Positions 54,774-63,091 of a stretch of DNA of 64,000 nt are shown piece by piece. Under the pieces are notes generated by a model. That model was not told where the DNA came from, did not search any database, and saw only the letters and a list, made by a program, of their open reading frames with translations. This DNA is from Candidatus Methylobacter favarea (GTDB lineage Bacteria; Pseudomonadota; Gammaproteobacteria; Methylococcales; Methylomonadaceae): contig NZ_CADCXN010000113.1 in NCBI RefSeq assembly GCF_902806695.1, positions 1-64,000 on the forward strand, written 5' to 3'. Position 1 is the stretch's first letter; each line of letters starts with the position of its first letter. The position numbers and the translations under genes were made by a program.

Positions 54774-55200
54774 CAATGAACTGACAGCTATCTTAAACCA
54801 GCATTTTCAATGGAACAAGGTCAGAAGGGCATGTGTTGGGGCATGTTGATCGCCTTGCCGGACGTAAGGGTTAACCAGGCGCCGTCAGCCTCAAGTTTCC
54901 CAGAGCAAGCACTGATCCGAAGCGTCATCATCGGAGACAGCGATTTTTTAGCGAACAGTGGTGGACTACATGGGCCTTGCCTACTTTGTCATGACCCCAC
55001 TGGTTTCACCGTTTTATCTATCTCTGAACGGCACTAACTGGAAGCGCGGTCAAGTCAAACTCAATTTGCTGGTCCCCCACTGTGGTTTATCGAGGAGCGG
55101 GTATAGGCTGGCGTTAAATAAACCGAACAATTTAAACAGTCCGGAGCGTAATGTCCTGTTACAGCGTTTCCCTGGTCAGTTTGGTAAAGACCGAATCAAA
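54774..55200 (+). pseudogene. IS4-family transposase remnant
   Basis: Plus-strand pieces: LTAILNQHFQWNKVRRACVG, then in another frame GMLIALPDVRVNQAPSASS and FPEQALIRS, then FYLSLNGTNWKRGQVKLNLL and LNKPNNLNSPERNVLLQRF with PGQFGKDRIK. In an intact IS4 transposase these read LNWNKAR, GMLIALLQVRTVNL, FYLSLDRTNWKWG and GNSNSRERIALLQRF. The first catalytic Asp (LDRTNW) has become LNGTNW. Frames are broken and the C-terminal half is missing. Confidence 0.6.
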
Positions 55201-55203
55201 TGA

Positions 55204-55640
55204 CACTGCCGACAACCCGAAGATTTTTAAAGTCAACGAGAACTGTATAATCACCTCAAGCAATACATCGCCTATAGCATTACTGTCTATATTGTTGATG
55301 ATTGCCACGATAAGCCCACTAATAGTGGCCTGATCAGCAACGTGGGTTCTTAGCCCATAATCTCCTGTAGCCGGCGTAATCAAATCGGCCATAACCATTT
55401 ACCTGCTCGACTTGAGTAAAGGTCTTGAATATCAAGGATCCGTTCTTGTACAGGATCAGTGATTGTAAGATCGGCGCCATGTTCTACAACAGTCGCTCTA
55501 CCCTATTTTTCTTTAGCGAGTTTGTGGATAACTGCATGATTGATACTTTGCAAAGTGATCTCCTGAATTAAAAGGTTATTTACAATGCTGAAAAAATCAT
55601 GTCGATCTTGATATTTCTATTGCCCATCACTTCACTCGGA
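55204..55640. other. stretch between transposase and restriction-gene remnants
   Basis: No supported gene. A minus frame at 55159-55398 reads like protein (GLIVAIINNIDSNAIGDVLL), but it overlaps the IS4 remnant and has no start signal. The remainder (55400-55640) is AT-rich with no clear repeat or terminator. Confidence 0.35.
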
Positions 55641-56108
55641 ACGCCTCCTTCACCTCATCAACCAGATGGTTGATGACCTTCACGGCGATGCGCCCCGACT
55701 TCGACTTGTCAATGGTCTTGATGTGTCGCTGTTGAGCGAGCGTTTGAGTTGTCCGAACAGATGCAATTTGGCTTCGTCGCCGGGGTCACGCCACTTGATG
55801 TAAAGCAAGAGCCGGGTATGATAAAACAACCGGATTGATGAGCGCAGGTCACCCGTATGCTCCAGATTTAGATCGAAAGATTGGCCGATTATGCCGGCAT
55901 TTTGAGTGTGGAAGGGCCGATCAGGTCGAGTGTGATCTCCAGAATGGAATCGCTATTGAATTCGGCGGTGAGCCGTTCCTCCAGCAGTTCCGCCCGGCAG
56001 CTATGAACGCGAGGAAATTGAACTTCCAAGGCGTCGCGGTCGGGCCGAACCGCTGTGATGCGGACGGTTGCGCGAGGCTTTTGCGGCGGCGCCAGCATGG
56101 GCTCGTAA
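55640..56108 (-). pseudogene. remnant of a type III restriction endonuclease (helicase-type subunit)
   Basis: From 56098 down, the minus strand reads RDALEVQFPRVHSCRAELLE and ERLTAEFNSDSILEITLDLI. After a frameshift near 55895 it reads NAGIIGQSFDLNLEHTGDLR, IRLFYHTRLLLYIKWRDPGD and EAKLHLFGQLKRSLNSDTSR. The part EAKLHLFGQLKR is a strong landmark of the Res subunit of a group of type III restriction systems, recalled from family knowledge. The frame then decays. The N-terminal side ends exactly where IS5 copy 2 starts (56109), so that element cut the gene. Confidence 0.65.
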
Positions 56109-56793
56109 GAGCCTGTTCAATATCTTCTAAATATGTTTGATAACAGGGGTATGAGAAAAATGTATCCTAGCGACATCACTCGAGAACAATTTGAACAGCT
56201 CAGGACATTGCTGGAAAGTGCCGGCAAGAAAACGCGTTCCCGGACTGTCGACCGGTACGGCGCATGCTGCCGAGCGATGTTCCGAACTGGCGCAGCCTGA
56301 CTCAAACCGGGACGCAGCGCCAAGACGAGCTTTTGCATCGTTGATGCTCAACGCGTCACAAACACGGATGGCGCCAGAGATAAAGCTTATGAAGCCGGCA
56401 AAAAGGTAGCGGGCCTCAAGCGTCATATCTTTGTTGATAGCCCAGCTTTGCCGCCTGCGATAGCCGTCACCACGGCCAATATCAGCGATCACCGGGGGGC
56501 GCTGGAGGCCATTGCCCAAAACTTGACAAGCTTATCGGCGGTTGCTTCGCTGTTAGGCGATGGCGGCTATACAGGGCAGCCTTTTGCTGAGGCCGTCCAG
56601 CATTGGCCAGGTGCCGCCGTACAAGTCCCCAAACGCCATGAGCTTCATACCTTGGGGGTGCTTGCGCAATGGGGGTAGTCGAGCGATCCTTTGCCGGGCT
56701 GGAAAAATACCGAACGCTTGCTTGACACCTGCTTACAATTTGTCAATTTGGCTGTCTTGGCGTTATTGCTGAGAAGATATTGAACAGATTCTC
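56109..56793 (+). mobile_element. internally deleted IS5-family element (IS427-like), copy 2
   Basis: Inverted ends are intact: CTGTTCAATATCTTCT on the left (56113-56128) and its complement AGAAGATATTGAACAG on the right (56773-56788). The inside starts with MRKMYPSDITREQFEQLRTL and LESAGKKTRSRTVD, the IS427-group transposase start, then lacks about 17 codons before RMLPSDVPNW. It lacks about 30 more before KPGRSAKTS. Then comes GKKVAGLKRHIFVDS and a worn end. About 685 bases long, it cannot encode a working transposase. Confidence 0.85.
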
Positions 56794-56886
56794 AATAGGC
56801 TCAGGGTGGGCAGGCTTTCTGCGAGCCGGATCATTAGCTTCGGTTCATAAGCTGCGAGTCAAACTCTTCAGATAGCTTTATTTTTC

Positions 56887-57420
56887 TCATAAACGAGGCG
56901 CTTGAATTTTAAGATATTCGCTCTCGGCAAAAATATCCTGGTTATCCTCAACCCGGTCCAGATACACTTTTCCTTCCAGATGGTCATATTCATGTTGAAA
57001 AACCCTGGCCACAAATTCGTTCAGTTTTAATTCCACCGGCTGTCCCTGTTGATCGCTATAGTGGATCATTATATCTTTATATCGCGGTACCAGGGCGCGA
57101 ATGCCGGGGATACTTAAACAGCCTTCCCAGTCCTTTTCCTTATCATTCGATAAGGCTTGAAAGGATGGGTTAAACATAATGGTGGGCTCCATCTGCGGGG
57201 CGGAAGGGTAACGAGAAGTGGGGCGTGAGGCTACTATAATTATCCGCTTTGACTCGCTAATCTGGGGCGCAGCAAGACCGACACCCTGAGTGGTTGCCAA
57301 AGTACTCTGCATGGCCTCAACTATCTGCCGAATTTCAATACTGTCAATATCATTAACCACTGCCGCTTTTTTTCTAAGAATAGGGGCGCCTAACTGCTCA
57401 ATCTCACGTATCGTATTCAT
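56887..57420 (-). CDS. def: peptide deformylase
   Basis: Def removes the formyl group from new proteins and uses a metal in its active site. The 177-residue product has all three signatures: GVGLAAPQI (residues 47-55), EGCLSIPG with the metal-binding Cys, and QHEYDHLEGKVYLDR with HExxH. Length is in the usual range (about 170). It is followed upstream by ppk, six bases away, so the two may be transcribed together. Confidence 0.97.
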   Translation of the reverse strand: MNTIREIEQLGAPILRKKAAVVNDIDSIEIRQIVEAMQSTLATTQGVGLAAPQISESKRIIIVASRPTSRYPSAPQMEPTIMFNPSFQALSNDKEKDWEGCLSIPGIRALVPRYKDIMIHYSDQQGQPVELKLNEFVARVFQHEYDHLEGKVYLDRVEDNQDIFAESEYLKIQAPRL

Positions 57421-57426
57421 TTTTTT

Positions 57427-59526
57427 TTAAGCCTGTAATTCATGTAAAAGCAGGGTCTGGGCTTGTATCGGCTCTTCACCCTTGGCTTGCAATGCCCGCC
57501 GGTAGCTGCCGTCCGGCTGCAGCAGCCAGGCTTGGGTGTTATCTTTTAAATACAAATCCAGAGCGTGCATAATCCGGTTATATAAACGCTTGCTTTCAAT
57601 CGGGAAACAGATTTCAACCCGCCGGAACATATTGCGATTCATTAAATCGGCGCTGGAAGCATAGACTTCCTGATTGCCGTCATTGGCAAAAGCATAAATG
57701 CGGGCATGTTCGAGAAAGCGTCCGATAATCGAGCGCACTTCAATATTTTCGGATACGCCGGGGATACCTGGCCTTAAACAACATACGCCGCGGACAATCA
57801 GCTTGACTTCGACCCCGGCCTGCGATGCCCGGTAAAGAGCCTGGATGGACTGCTCTTCGACAATGGCATTCACCTGAATGATGATTTTTGCCGGTTTGCC
57901 ATTTCTGGCGTGCGTTATTTCCCGTTCTATTTTTCCTATCAGGCCGCTATGCAATGTGAAGGGTGATTGCAGCAGTTTATTCAACTTCGTGACTTTTCCC
58001 AAACTGGTAAGCTGGGCAAATACGCGCCGGACATCTTCGCCCAATTCCTTGTCGCAGGAAAACAAGCCGTAGTCCGTATAGAGTTCCGCGGTTTTACGAT
58101 GATAATTCCCCGTGCTCAGATGCACATAATTGTGCAACTCCTTGCCTTCTCTTTTTAGCACCAGACACATTTTTGCATGGGTTTTATAGCCTACCACCCC
58201 ATAAACCACATGAACCGCGGCTTCCTGAAGTTTAGAGGCCAGGCTGATATTCTCTTTTTCATCGAACCTGGCCCTGAGTTCTATCACCACCGTTACCACC
58301 TTGCCTGCCCGTGCTGCGTTAATTAATGCATTTACGATAGGCGAATCGGCGCCGGTGCGATAGAGCGTTTGCTTGATTGCCAGTACATCGGGAGCGACAG
58401 CCGCCTGGCGTAAAAACTCCACAACCGGTGAAAACGACTCAAAAGGCTGATGCAGTAAAAAATCATGGCGCTTGATAGCGGCGAATATATCCTTGTTACG
58501 CGCCAGTTGCGGCGGAATGGAAGGCTTAAATGAAGTAAATTTAAGATCCGGCCTGTCAACCAGCTGGATAATCTCCTGAATCCTGTTCAGGTTAACCGGA
58601 CCGTCAACCAGAAACAGACGATCGGACGTCATTTCAAAGCGCGCCAGCAAGAAATCCACTGTTTCCTCGGGACATTTGGCATCGATCTCCAGCCTGACTT
58701 CATCGCCGTAATTGCGCATGGCCAACTCGCCCTGGACGGCAAGCAACAAGTCGTCGATGGCGTCATCATCAACAAAAAAGTCACTGTTCCGGGTCACCCG
58801 GAATTGATAGCAGCCTTTGACATTCATGCCATTGAACAGCTCATTAATGAAGGCATGAATAATCGATGATAAAAAAACAAAATCGCTGCGCCCGCTCCGG
58901 GTTTCCTCGGCAGGCAGCTGAATAATGCGAGGCAATGCTCTTGGCGCCTGTAAAATAGCCCGACCGCTGTTTCGGCCGAACGCGTCCTTACCGGTCAGGG
59001 AAATTATAAAGTTTAAACTTTTATTGAGTATGCGCGGAAAAGGATGAGCCGAATCCAGGCCGACCGGCGTTAAAATCGGCAGTAACTCATCATTAAAATA
59101 TTTTTCCAGCCATTCTTGCTGCGCTTCAGTCCATTCGTTGCGGCGAATAAAGCGGATATTTTCCCTGGCTAATTCAGGAATCAGTATCTCATTCAGGACT
59201 TTATATTGTTCGTCCACCAGTTGATGGGCATTAACAGCAATCAGATCCAACTGTTCCGCAGGCGTTAAACCGTCCGGGCCGATGGCTTTCGGATCAATGG
59301 TCGCCATTTGAATGACGCTGGCCACCCTGACTTCAAAGAATTCATCAAGATTCGAGCAGGAAATGCACAGGTAATGAAGCCGTTCAAGCAGGGGAACATT
59401 TTCATCTTTTGCCTGCGCCAGCACTCGCTTGTTAAATTCAAGCAGGCTCAGTTCGCGATTAATATACAGATCAGTTCTTTGAAGATTTACTTTATCGTCT
59501 ATTTGCTCTATTTCTTCGGTTTCCAT
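57427..59526 (-). CDS. ppk: polyphosphate kinase 1
   Basis: PPK1 makes polyphosphate from ATP. The 699-residue product has the N-terminal domain (LYINRELSLLEFNKRVLAQA), the head domain, and catalytic parts with KQTLYRTGADSPIVNALINA, RARFDEKENISLASKLQEAA, YKTHAKMCLVLKREGKEL and YVHLSTGNYHRKTAELYTD, where the phosphorylated His of the family lies in the HLSTGN motif. The end has SADLMNRNMFRRVEICFPI. Length is usual. It precedes def on the minus strand. Confidence 0.97.
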   Translation of the reverse strand: METEEIEQIDDKVNLQRTDLYINRELSLLEFNKRVLAQAKDENVPLLERLHYLCISCSNLDEFFEVRVASVIQMATIDPKAIGPDGLTPAEQLDLIAVNAHQLVDEQYKVLNEILIPELARENIRFIRRNEWTEAQQEWLEKYFNDELLPILTPVGLDSAHPFPRILNKSLNFIISLTGKDAFGRNSGRAILQAPRALPRIIQLPAEETRSGRSDFVFLSSIIHAFINELFNGMNVKGCYQFRVTRNSDFFVDDDAIDDLLLAVQGELAMRNYGDEVRLEIDAKCPEETVDFLLARFEMTSDRLFLVDGPVNLNRIQEIIQLVDRPDLKFTSFKPSIPPQLARNKDIFAAIKRHDFLLHQPFESFSPVVEFLRQAAVAPDVLAIKQTLYRTGADSPIVNALINAARAGKVVTVVIELRARFDEKENISLASKLQEAAVHVVYGVVGYKTHAKMCLVLKREGKELHNYVHLSTGNYHRKTAELYTDYGLFSCDKELGEDVRRVFAQLTSLGKVTKLNKLLQSPFTLHSGLIGKIEREITHARNGKPAKIIIQVNAIVEEQSIQALYRASQAGVEVKLIVRGVCCLRPGIPGVSENIEVRSIIGRFLEHARIYAFANDGNQEVYASSADLMNRNMFRRVEICFPIESKRLYNRIMHALDLYLKDNTQAWLLQPDGSYRRALQAKGEEPIQAQTLLLHELQA

Positions 59527-59547
59527 GCTGTGCCTGTAGCGTAACTC

Positions 59548-60207
59548 TTAGGGTGCGATACCGGTAATAAAGACATGCCGGTCGCTTATTTGTTCGACGA
59601 AGAAGTTCAACCCGGCCTGCGTCAACTGTTTTTTAATTTCCGGCAGTGTATAAGCGGCCAATAAGGAATAATAAAAGTCCCGCTTCAAAATCTCGGGTTC
59701 ATCAAGGGCGTAAGTCTTCACCAGCTTTTGAGCGCTTTCCAGGCAGTCTGGACGTAATAAATCCATGACGACGACGCGCGTGCCCTGCCGGGAGTATTTT
59801 TTTATTACCTGCCAAAGCCCCTGCGGATCATGCAAATGATGCAGCAGGCTATTGCAGAAAATAATCTCATAACCGGATTGCGGCAGGATCACATCAGGCA
59901 GCATGCCGAGAATGAATCTTATGCGCGTTTTCAACTCCCTGGAAGTCGATAGCTTACAATAATCTATCATTGCTTCGGAACCGTCAACCGCATGCACTTT
60001 ACTTAACGGAAAAGCTTTGGCGAAACGGCAGCTTATGTCACCCGGCCCGCAGCCTAAATCCAGGGCCGTGCCGCTAAACTGCGGCTTATTTATAAATAGC
60101 TTCAGCCGTTCAATAAATTGATAATGCGGTATTTCAAAGTCTGCTTTGGCATACGCTTTTACTTGCGCATGATCTTCCATCAGCTCCGGTTCTGGCAGTC
60201 TTTTCAT
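59548..60207 (-). CDS. class I SAM-dependent methyltransferase
   Basis: The 219-residue product has the SAM-binding motif TALDLGCGPGDISCRFAKAF, then VHAVDGSEAMIDYCKL (motif II acidic loop) and YEIIFCNSLLHHLHDPQGLW. The substrate cannot be inferred; similar proteins methylate small molecules or lipids. Its ATG overlaps the stop of the upstream PLP enzyme gene by four bases (60204-60207), so they form a pair. It lies 21 bases from ppk. Confidence 0.88.
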   Translation of the reverse strand: MKRLPEPELMEDHAQVKAYAKADFEIPHYQFIERLKLFINKPQFSGTALDLGCGPGDISCRFAKAFPLSKVHAVDGSEAMIDYCKLSTSRELKTRIRFILGMLPDVILPQSGYEIIFCNSLLHHLHDPQGLWQVIKKYSRQGTRVVVMDLLRPDCLESAQKLVKTYALDEPEILKRDFYYSLLAAYTLPEIKKQLTQAGLNFFVEQISDRHVFITGIAP

Positions 60208-61100
60208 TTTCTTTTCCCTTGTAAACCTCCGGTATGTACAGCAATAATACGCTGACCGCGCTTAAAATACTGTCTATGGAGTAAATCGTAGAGCCCGTAC
60301 ATCATTTTCCCGGTATAAACCGGTTCAAGCGGAATGGACGTGTTTAACTCAAACTCATTTATAAATGAAATCAATTCAGTAGTGGTTTTGGCGAAGCCGC
60401 CGAAGTGGTAATCCAAGTTTATCCGCCAGTTGTTACAATTGCGTGAAAGCAGCCGGGTGATGTCATCCGTTAAAAATCCGGCATTTTTAAAGGCTGCAAA
60501 GCCTACTACTGATATATCTTCTGGGACAGCATCTATAATGCCGGCTAGTGTCGCTCCCGTTCCGCACGATACACAAACTACGTCATGAGGGACTTCAATC
60601 TCGGCAATCAGTTCCGCCAGGCCTTTTAAGGCTAACGCCTGAGCGCCGCCTTCCGGCAGCCAGTATTGATTTGGCTTTAAGCCGGGCAGATCAAAACTGC
60701 CTTGATATTGCCTGAGAGTTCTATATTCGGAACGAGAGACAAACTTCAGCTTCATGCCCCAGTTTTTCATGTCCATTAAAGTCGGCGTCAAGGTTTCCGG
60801 CTGTTCGCCCCGAATCAATCCAATGGTTTTTAAACCTATAGCATTGCCTGCATAAGCCAGCGCATGCAGATGATTGGAATAAGCGCCGCCCATGCTGATT
60901 ACAGTATCTACATCCAAAGACAATGCATGATCGAGACTATATTTCAACTTGCGCCATTTATTTCCGGAAATAACCGGATGCAATAAATCGTCACGCTTCA
61001 TCCACAGTTCGATTCCATAATAATCAAGCATAGCATTATTAATTTTCGCCAAAACCGATTTATTGAAGGTTGTTTCCAACTTTATGAGTTTCGGATGCAT
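60204..61100 (-). CDS. PLP-dependent D-cysteine desulfhydrase / ACC deaminase family enzyme
   Basis: The 298-residue product is a type II fold PLP enzyme. The PLP Lys is in GNKWRKLKYSLDHA (about residue 47), and the nucleophile region is SMGGAYSNHLHALAYAGNAI. The phosphate-binding loop is VVCVSCGTGATLAGII. The family includes ACC deaminase and D-cysteine desulfhydrase; the substrate is uncertain, and the short length (usual 330) argues for a divergent member. It is coupled with the methyltransferase gene that follows. Confidence 0.82.
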   Translation of the reverse strand: MHPKLIKLETTFNKSVLAKINNAMLDYYGIELWMKRDDLLHPVISGNKWRKLKYSLDHALSLDVDTVISMGGAYSNHLHALAYAGNAIGLKTIGLIRGEQPETLTPTLMDMKNWGMKLKFVSRSEYRTLRQYQGSFDLPGLKPNQYWLPEGGAQALALKGLAELIAEIEVPHDVVCVSCGTGATLAGIIDAVPEDISVVGFAAFKNAGFLTDDITRLLSRNCNNWRINLDYHFGGFAKTTTELISFINEFELNTSIPLEPVYTGKMMYGLYDLLHRQYFKRGQRIIAVHTGGLQGKRK

Positions 61101-61278
61101 TTTAGTTGCATTAATTAATTATCCAACGAGAACTATGAACACAGGCTGATCGAATTGCAATAGGGCAAGACACAAGCATACATTTCCATTGCGGAAAACT
61201 GAATCCATAAGCCCCACTAATCACTGACGCATTTTCTTAATATGAAAACTTCATAAGTATTTGCTTGATTTCCAGCTT

Positions 61279-61308
61279 TTGGTATGTAACTTAAATTGTA
61301 TATATAAT
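61279..61308 (+). promoter_or_regulatory. candidate sigma-70 promoter of phhB
   Basis: TTGGTA (61279-61284) and TATAAT (61303-61308) are 18 bases apart. The -10 box is perfect. The start of transcription would be near 61315, about 60 bases before the phhB ATG. Confidence 0.5.
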
Positions 61309-61373
61309 CAGTTTCTATTAGATATTTGAAATACAATTTTTGCTACTGTTTAAAATCAAACAAGAGGTAAATT

Positions 61374-61757
61374 ATGGCATGGAGAGAACACAAACACGAA
61401 GACACCTACACCGATGCAGAGGCAGAGGAACGCTTGAAAGAAGAATTGCCCCACTGGTATCTGGAAAACGGCTGGATTCGGCGTAAATACAAAACCAGCG
61501 GCTGGAAAAGCACGCTGATGGTTGTTAATACGATCGGACATTTGGCTGAAGCGGCGTTTCACCATCCTGATCTTACAGTTTCTTACGCCTTTGTAATCGT
61601 TAAACTGGTGAATCATGCAGCAAAAGGCATCACCAACAAGGATTTTGAATTGGCGCACAAAATCGAAGAAGTGATTATGTGGCAGCCCGGCAAGCAAGGC
61701 GGTGCGCTGGAGGGAACGCCTGACGACCCCAGGTTCAAATATATCAAATATGATTAA
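61374..61757 (+). CDS. phhB: PhhB-like 4a-hydroxytetrahydrobiopterin (pterin-4a-carbinolamine) dehydratase
   Basis: This enzyme regenerates tetrahydropterin after aromatic hydroxylation; a version is widespread in bacteria that lack phenylalanine hydroxylase and may serve in pterin chemistry. The 127-residue product has AEAAFHHPDLTVSYAFVIVK with the family HHPDL motif, and LVNHAAKGITNKDFELAHKI. It is longer than the usual 95-110 at its C-terminus (GALEGTPDDPRFKYIKYD). AGAGGTAA precedes the ATG. No hydroxylase gene is next to it. Confidence 0.9.
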   Translation: MAWREHKHEDTYTDAEAEERLKEELPHWYLENGWIRRKYKTSGWKSTLMVVNTIGHLAEAAFHHPDLTVSYAFVIVKLVNHAAKGITNKDFELAHKIEEVIMWQPGKQGGALEGTPDDPRFKYIKYD

Positions 61758-61820
61758 GCATCAGGCTGTGCACCTTTGAAGCCATGCTGTGTCTTCTTCT
61801 AAAAGAGAAACGGTGGAGAT

Positions 61821-61850
61821 GACGCGCGATGACGCGCGTCGCCCTGTTTT
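61821..61850 (+). terminator. terminator after phhB
   Basis: GACGCGC (61821-61827) pairs with GCGCGTC (61834-61840) around a 6-base loop, followed within 10 bases by TTTT. The right side overlaps the last codons of metZ on the other strand. The sequence is also a tandem GATGACGCGC pair. Confidence 0.5.
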
Positions 61851-63030
61851 ATAATCCTTTTAACAGATCCTTTTTAATATCTTCAATATTTTCAAGGCCC
61901 ACTGAAATCCGTATCAAACTATCCTTAATCCCGGCTGCCGCCCTGGCTTCAGGCGCCAGTCGACCGTGAGTGGTCGTTGCCGGGTGCGTGATGGTGGTTT
62001 TAACATCCCCGAGGTTTGCCGTAATCGAGATCATTTCTGTGGCATCGATCAATTTCCATGCTTGCTCCTTGCCGCCGTTGAGCTCAAAACTGAGCACGCC
62101 GCCAAAGTGGCTCTGCTGACGCTTCGCCAGTTCATGTTGCGCATGCGATTGCAAACCGGGATAGTGGACCTTTGCAATACCGGCTTGCTGTTCCAGCCAT
62201 TTAGCCAGCTCAAGGGCATTATCGCAATGCGCTTTCATTCTTATTGCCAGGGTTTCGAGCCCTGACAAAAATACCCAGGCGTTAAACGGGCTCATTGTGG
62301 CTCCGCCTGTGCGAAGATAAGGGTAAATAAACTTTTCTATTATCTCATTGCAGGCGATGACGGCGCCACCAATGCAGCGGCCTTGGCCATCAATATATTT
62401 GGTCGCTGAATGCACCACAATATCCGCGCCAAGCTCAAAAGGCTTTTGCAGCGCCGGTGTGCAAAAGACATTATCAACAATTAACAAGCAGTTATGCTTG
62501 TGGGCAATAGCCGCCAATAATTCAATATCGGCGATTTCAATCAGGGGATTGGATGGCGTTTCCAGAAATAAAAAGCGCGTATTCGAAGTAATTGCCGACT
62601 CCCATGCGGCGGGATCGGTCAAATCGACAAAATCTGTTTTAACCCCGAATTTGCCAAAATAATTCTGCAACAGCAACACGGTATTGCCGAATACACTGCG
62701 CGAACAGACCACGTGATCGCCTGTTTTAAGAAAGCCCATGCCGACGGCCATAATTGCCGCCATGCCGGATGAAAACGCCAGACAACGCTCGCCTTTTTCC
62801 ATAAGCGCAAGCCTTTCCTGAAAGGCGCTAACCGTTGGATTGGTGAAACGGGAATAGATATTGCCGGCTGCCTGTCCGGTAAATCGTAAAGCCGCCTGTT
62901 CAGCACTTTTGAAAACATAACTGGAGGTCGTAAAAATAGGCATGCTGTGCTCATCTTCATGAGTGCGCTTGTGCCCTGCCCTTATCGCCTGGGTTTCAAG
63001 AGAATAGTTGTTCCAGTTAATATCTTTCAT
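61849..63030 (-). CDS. metZ: MetZ, O-succinylhomoserine sulfhydrylase
   Basis: MetZ makes homocysteine directly from O-succinylhomoserine and sulfide. The 393-residue product is a cystathionine gamma-synthase-family PLP enzyme: ETQAIRAGHKRTHEDEHSMP, YSRFTNPTVSAFQERLALME, and the PLP Lys in VVHSATKYIDGQGRCIGGA. It ends VKTTITHPATTTHGRLAPEA with SLIRISVGLENIEDI. It lies 61 bases after purF, an order also seen in Pseudomonas. Confidence 0.95.
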   Translation of the reverse strand: MKDINWNNYSLETQAIRAGHKRTHEDEHSMPIFTTSSYVFKSAEQAALRFTGQAAGNIYSRFTNPTVSAFQERLALMEKGERCLAFSSGMAAIMAVGMGFLKTGDHVVCSRSVFGNTVLLLQNYFGKFGVKTDFVDLTDPAAWESAITSNTRFLFLETPSNPLIEIADIELLAAIAHKHNCLLIVDNVFCTPALQKPFELGADIVVHSATKYIDGQGRCIGGAVIACNEIIEKFIYPYLRTGGATMSPFNAWVFLSGLETLAIRMKAHCDNALELAKWLEQQAGIAKVHYPGLQSHAQHELAKRQQSHFGGVLSFELNGGKEQAWKLIDATEMISITANLGDVKTTITHPATTTHGRLAPEARAAAGIKDSLIRISVGLENIEDIKKDLLKGL

Positions 63031-63091
63031 TGGCTACAGGCCTGTATTTGCTAAAGGTTCTGACATTAAATAAGAGCAACAAGCTGCTTAA

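Noticed and set aside
55159-55398. A 79-codon minus frame
   Set aside because: Its last 15 codons are antisense to the IS4 remnant, and it has no ribosome site or known motif.
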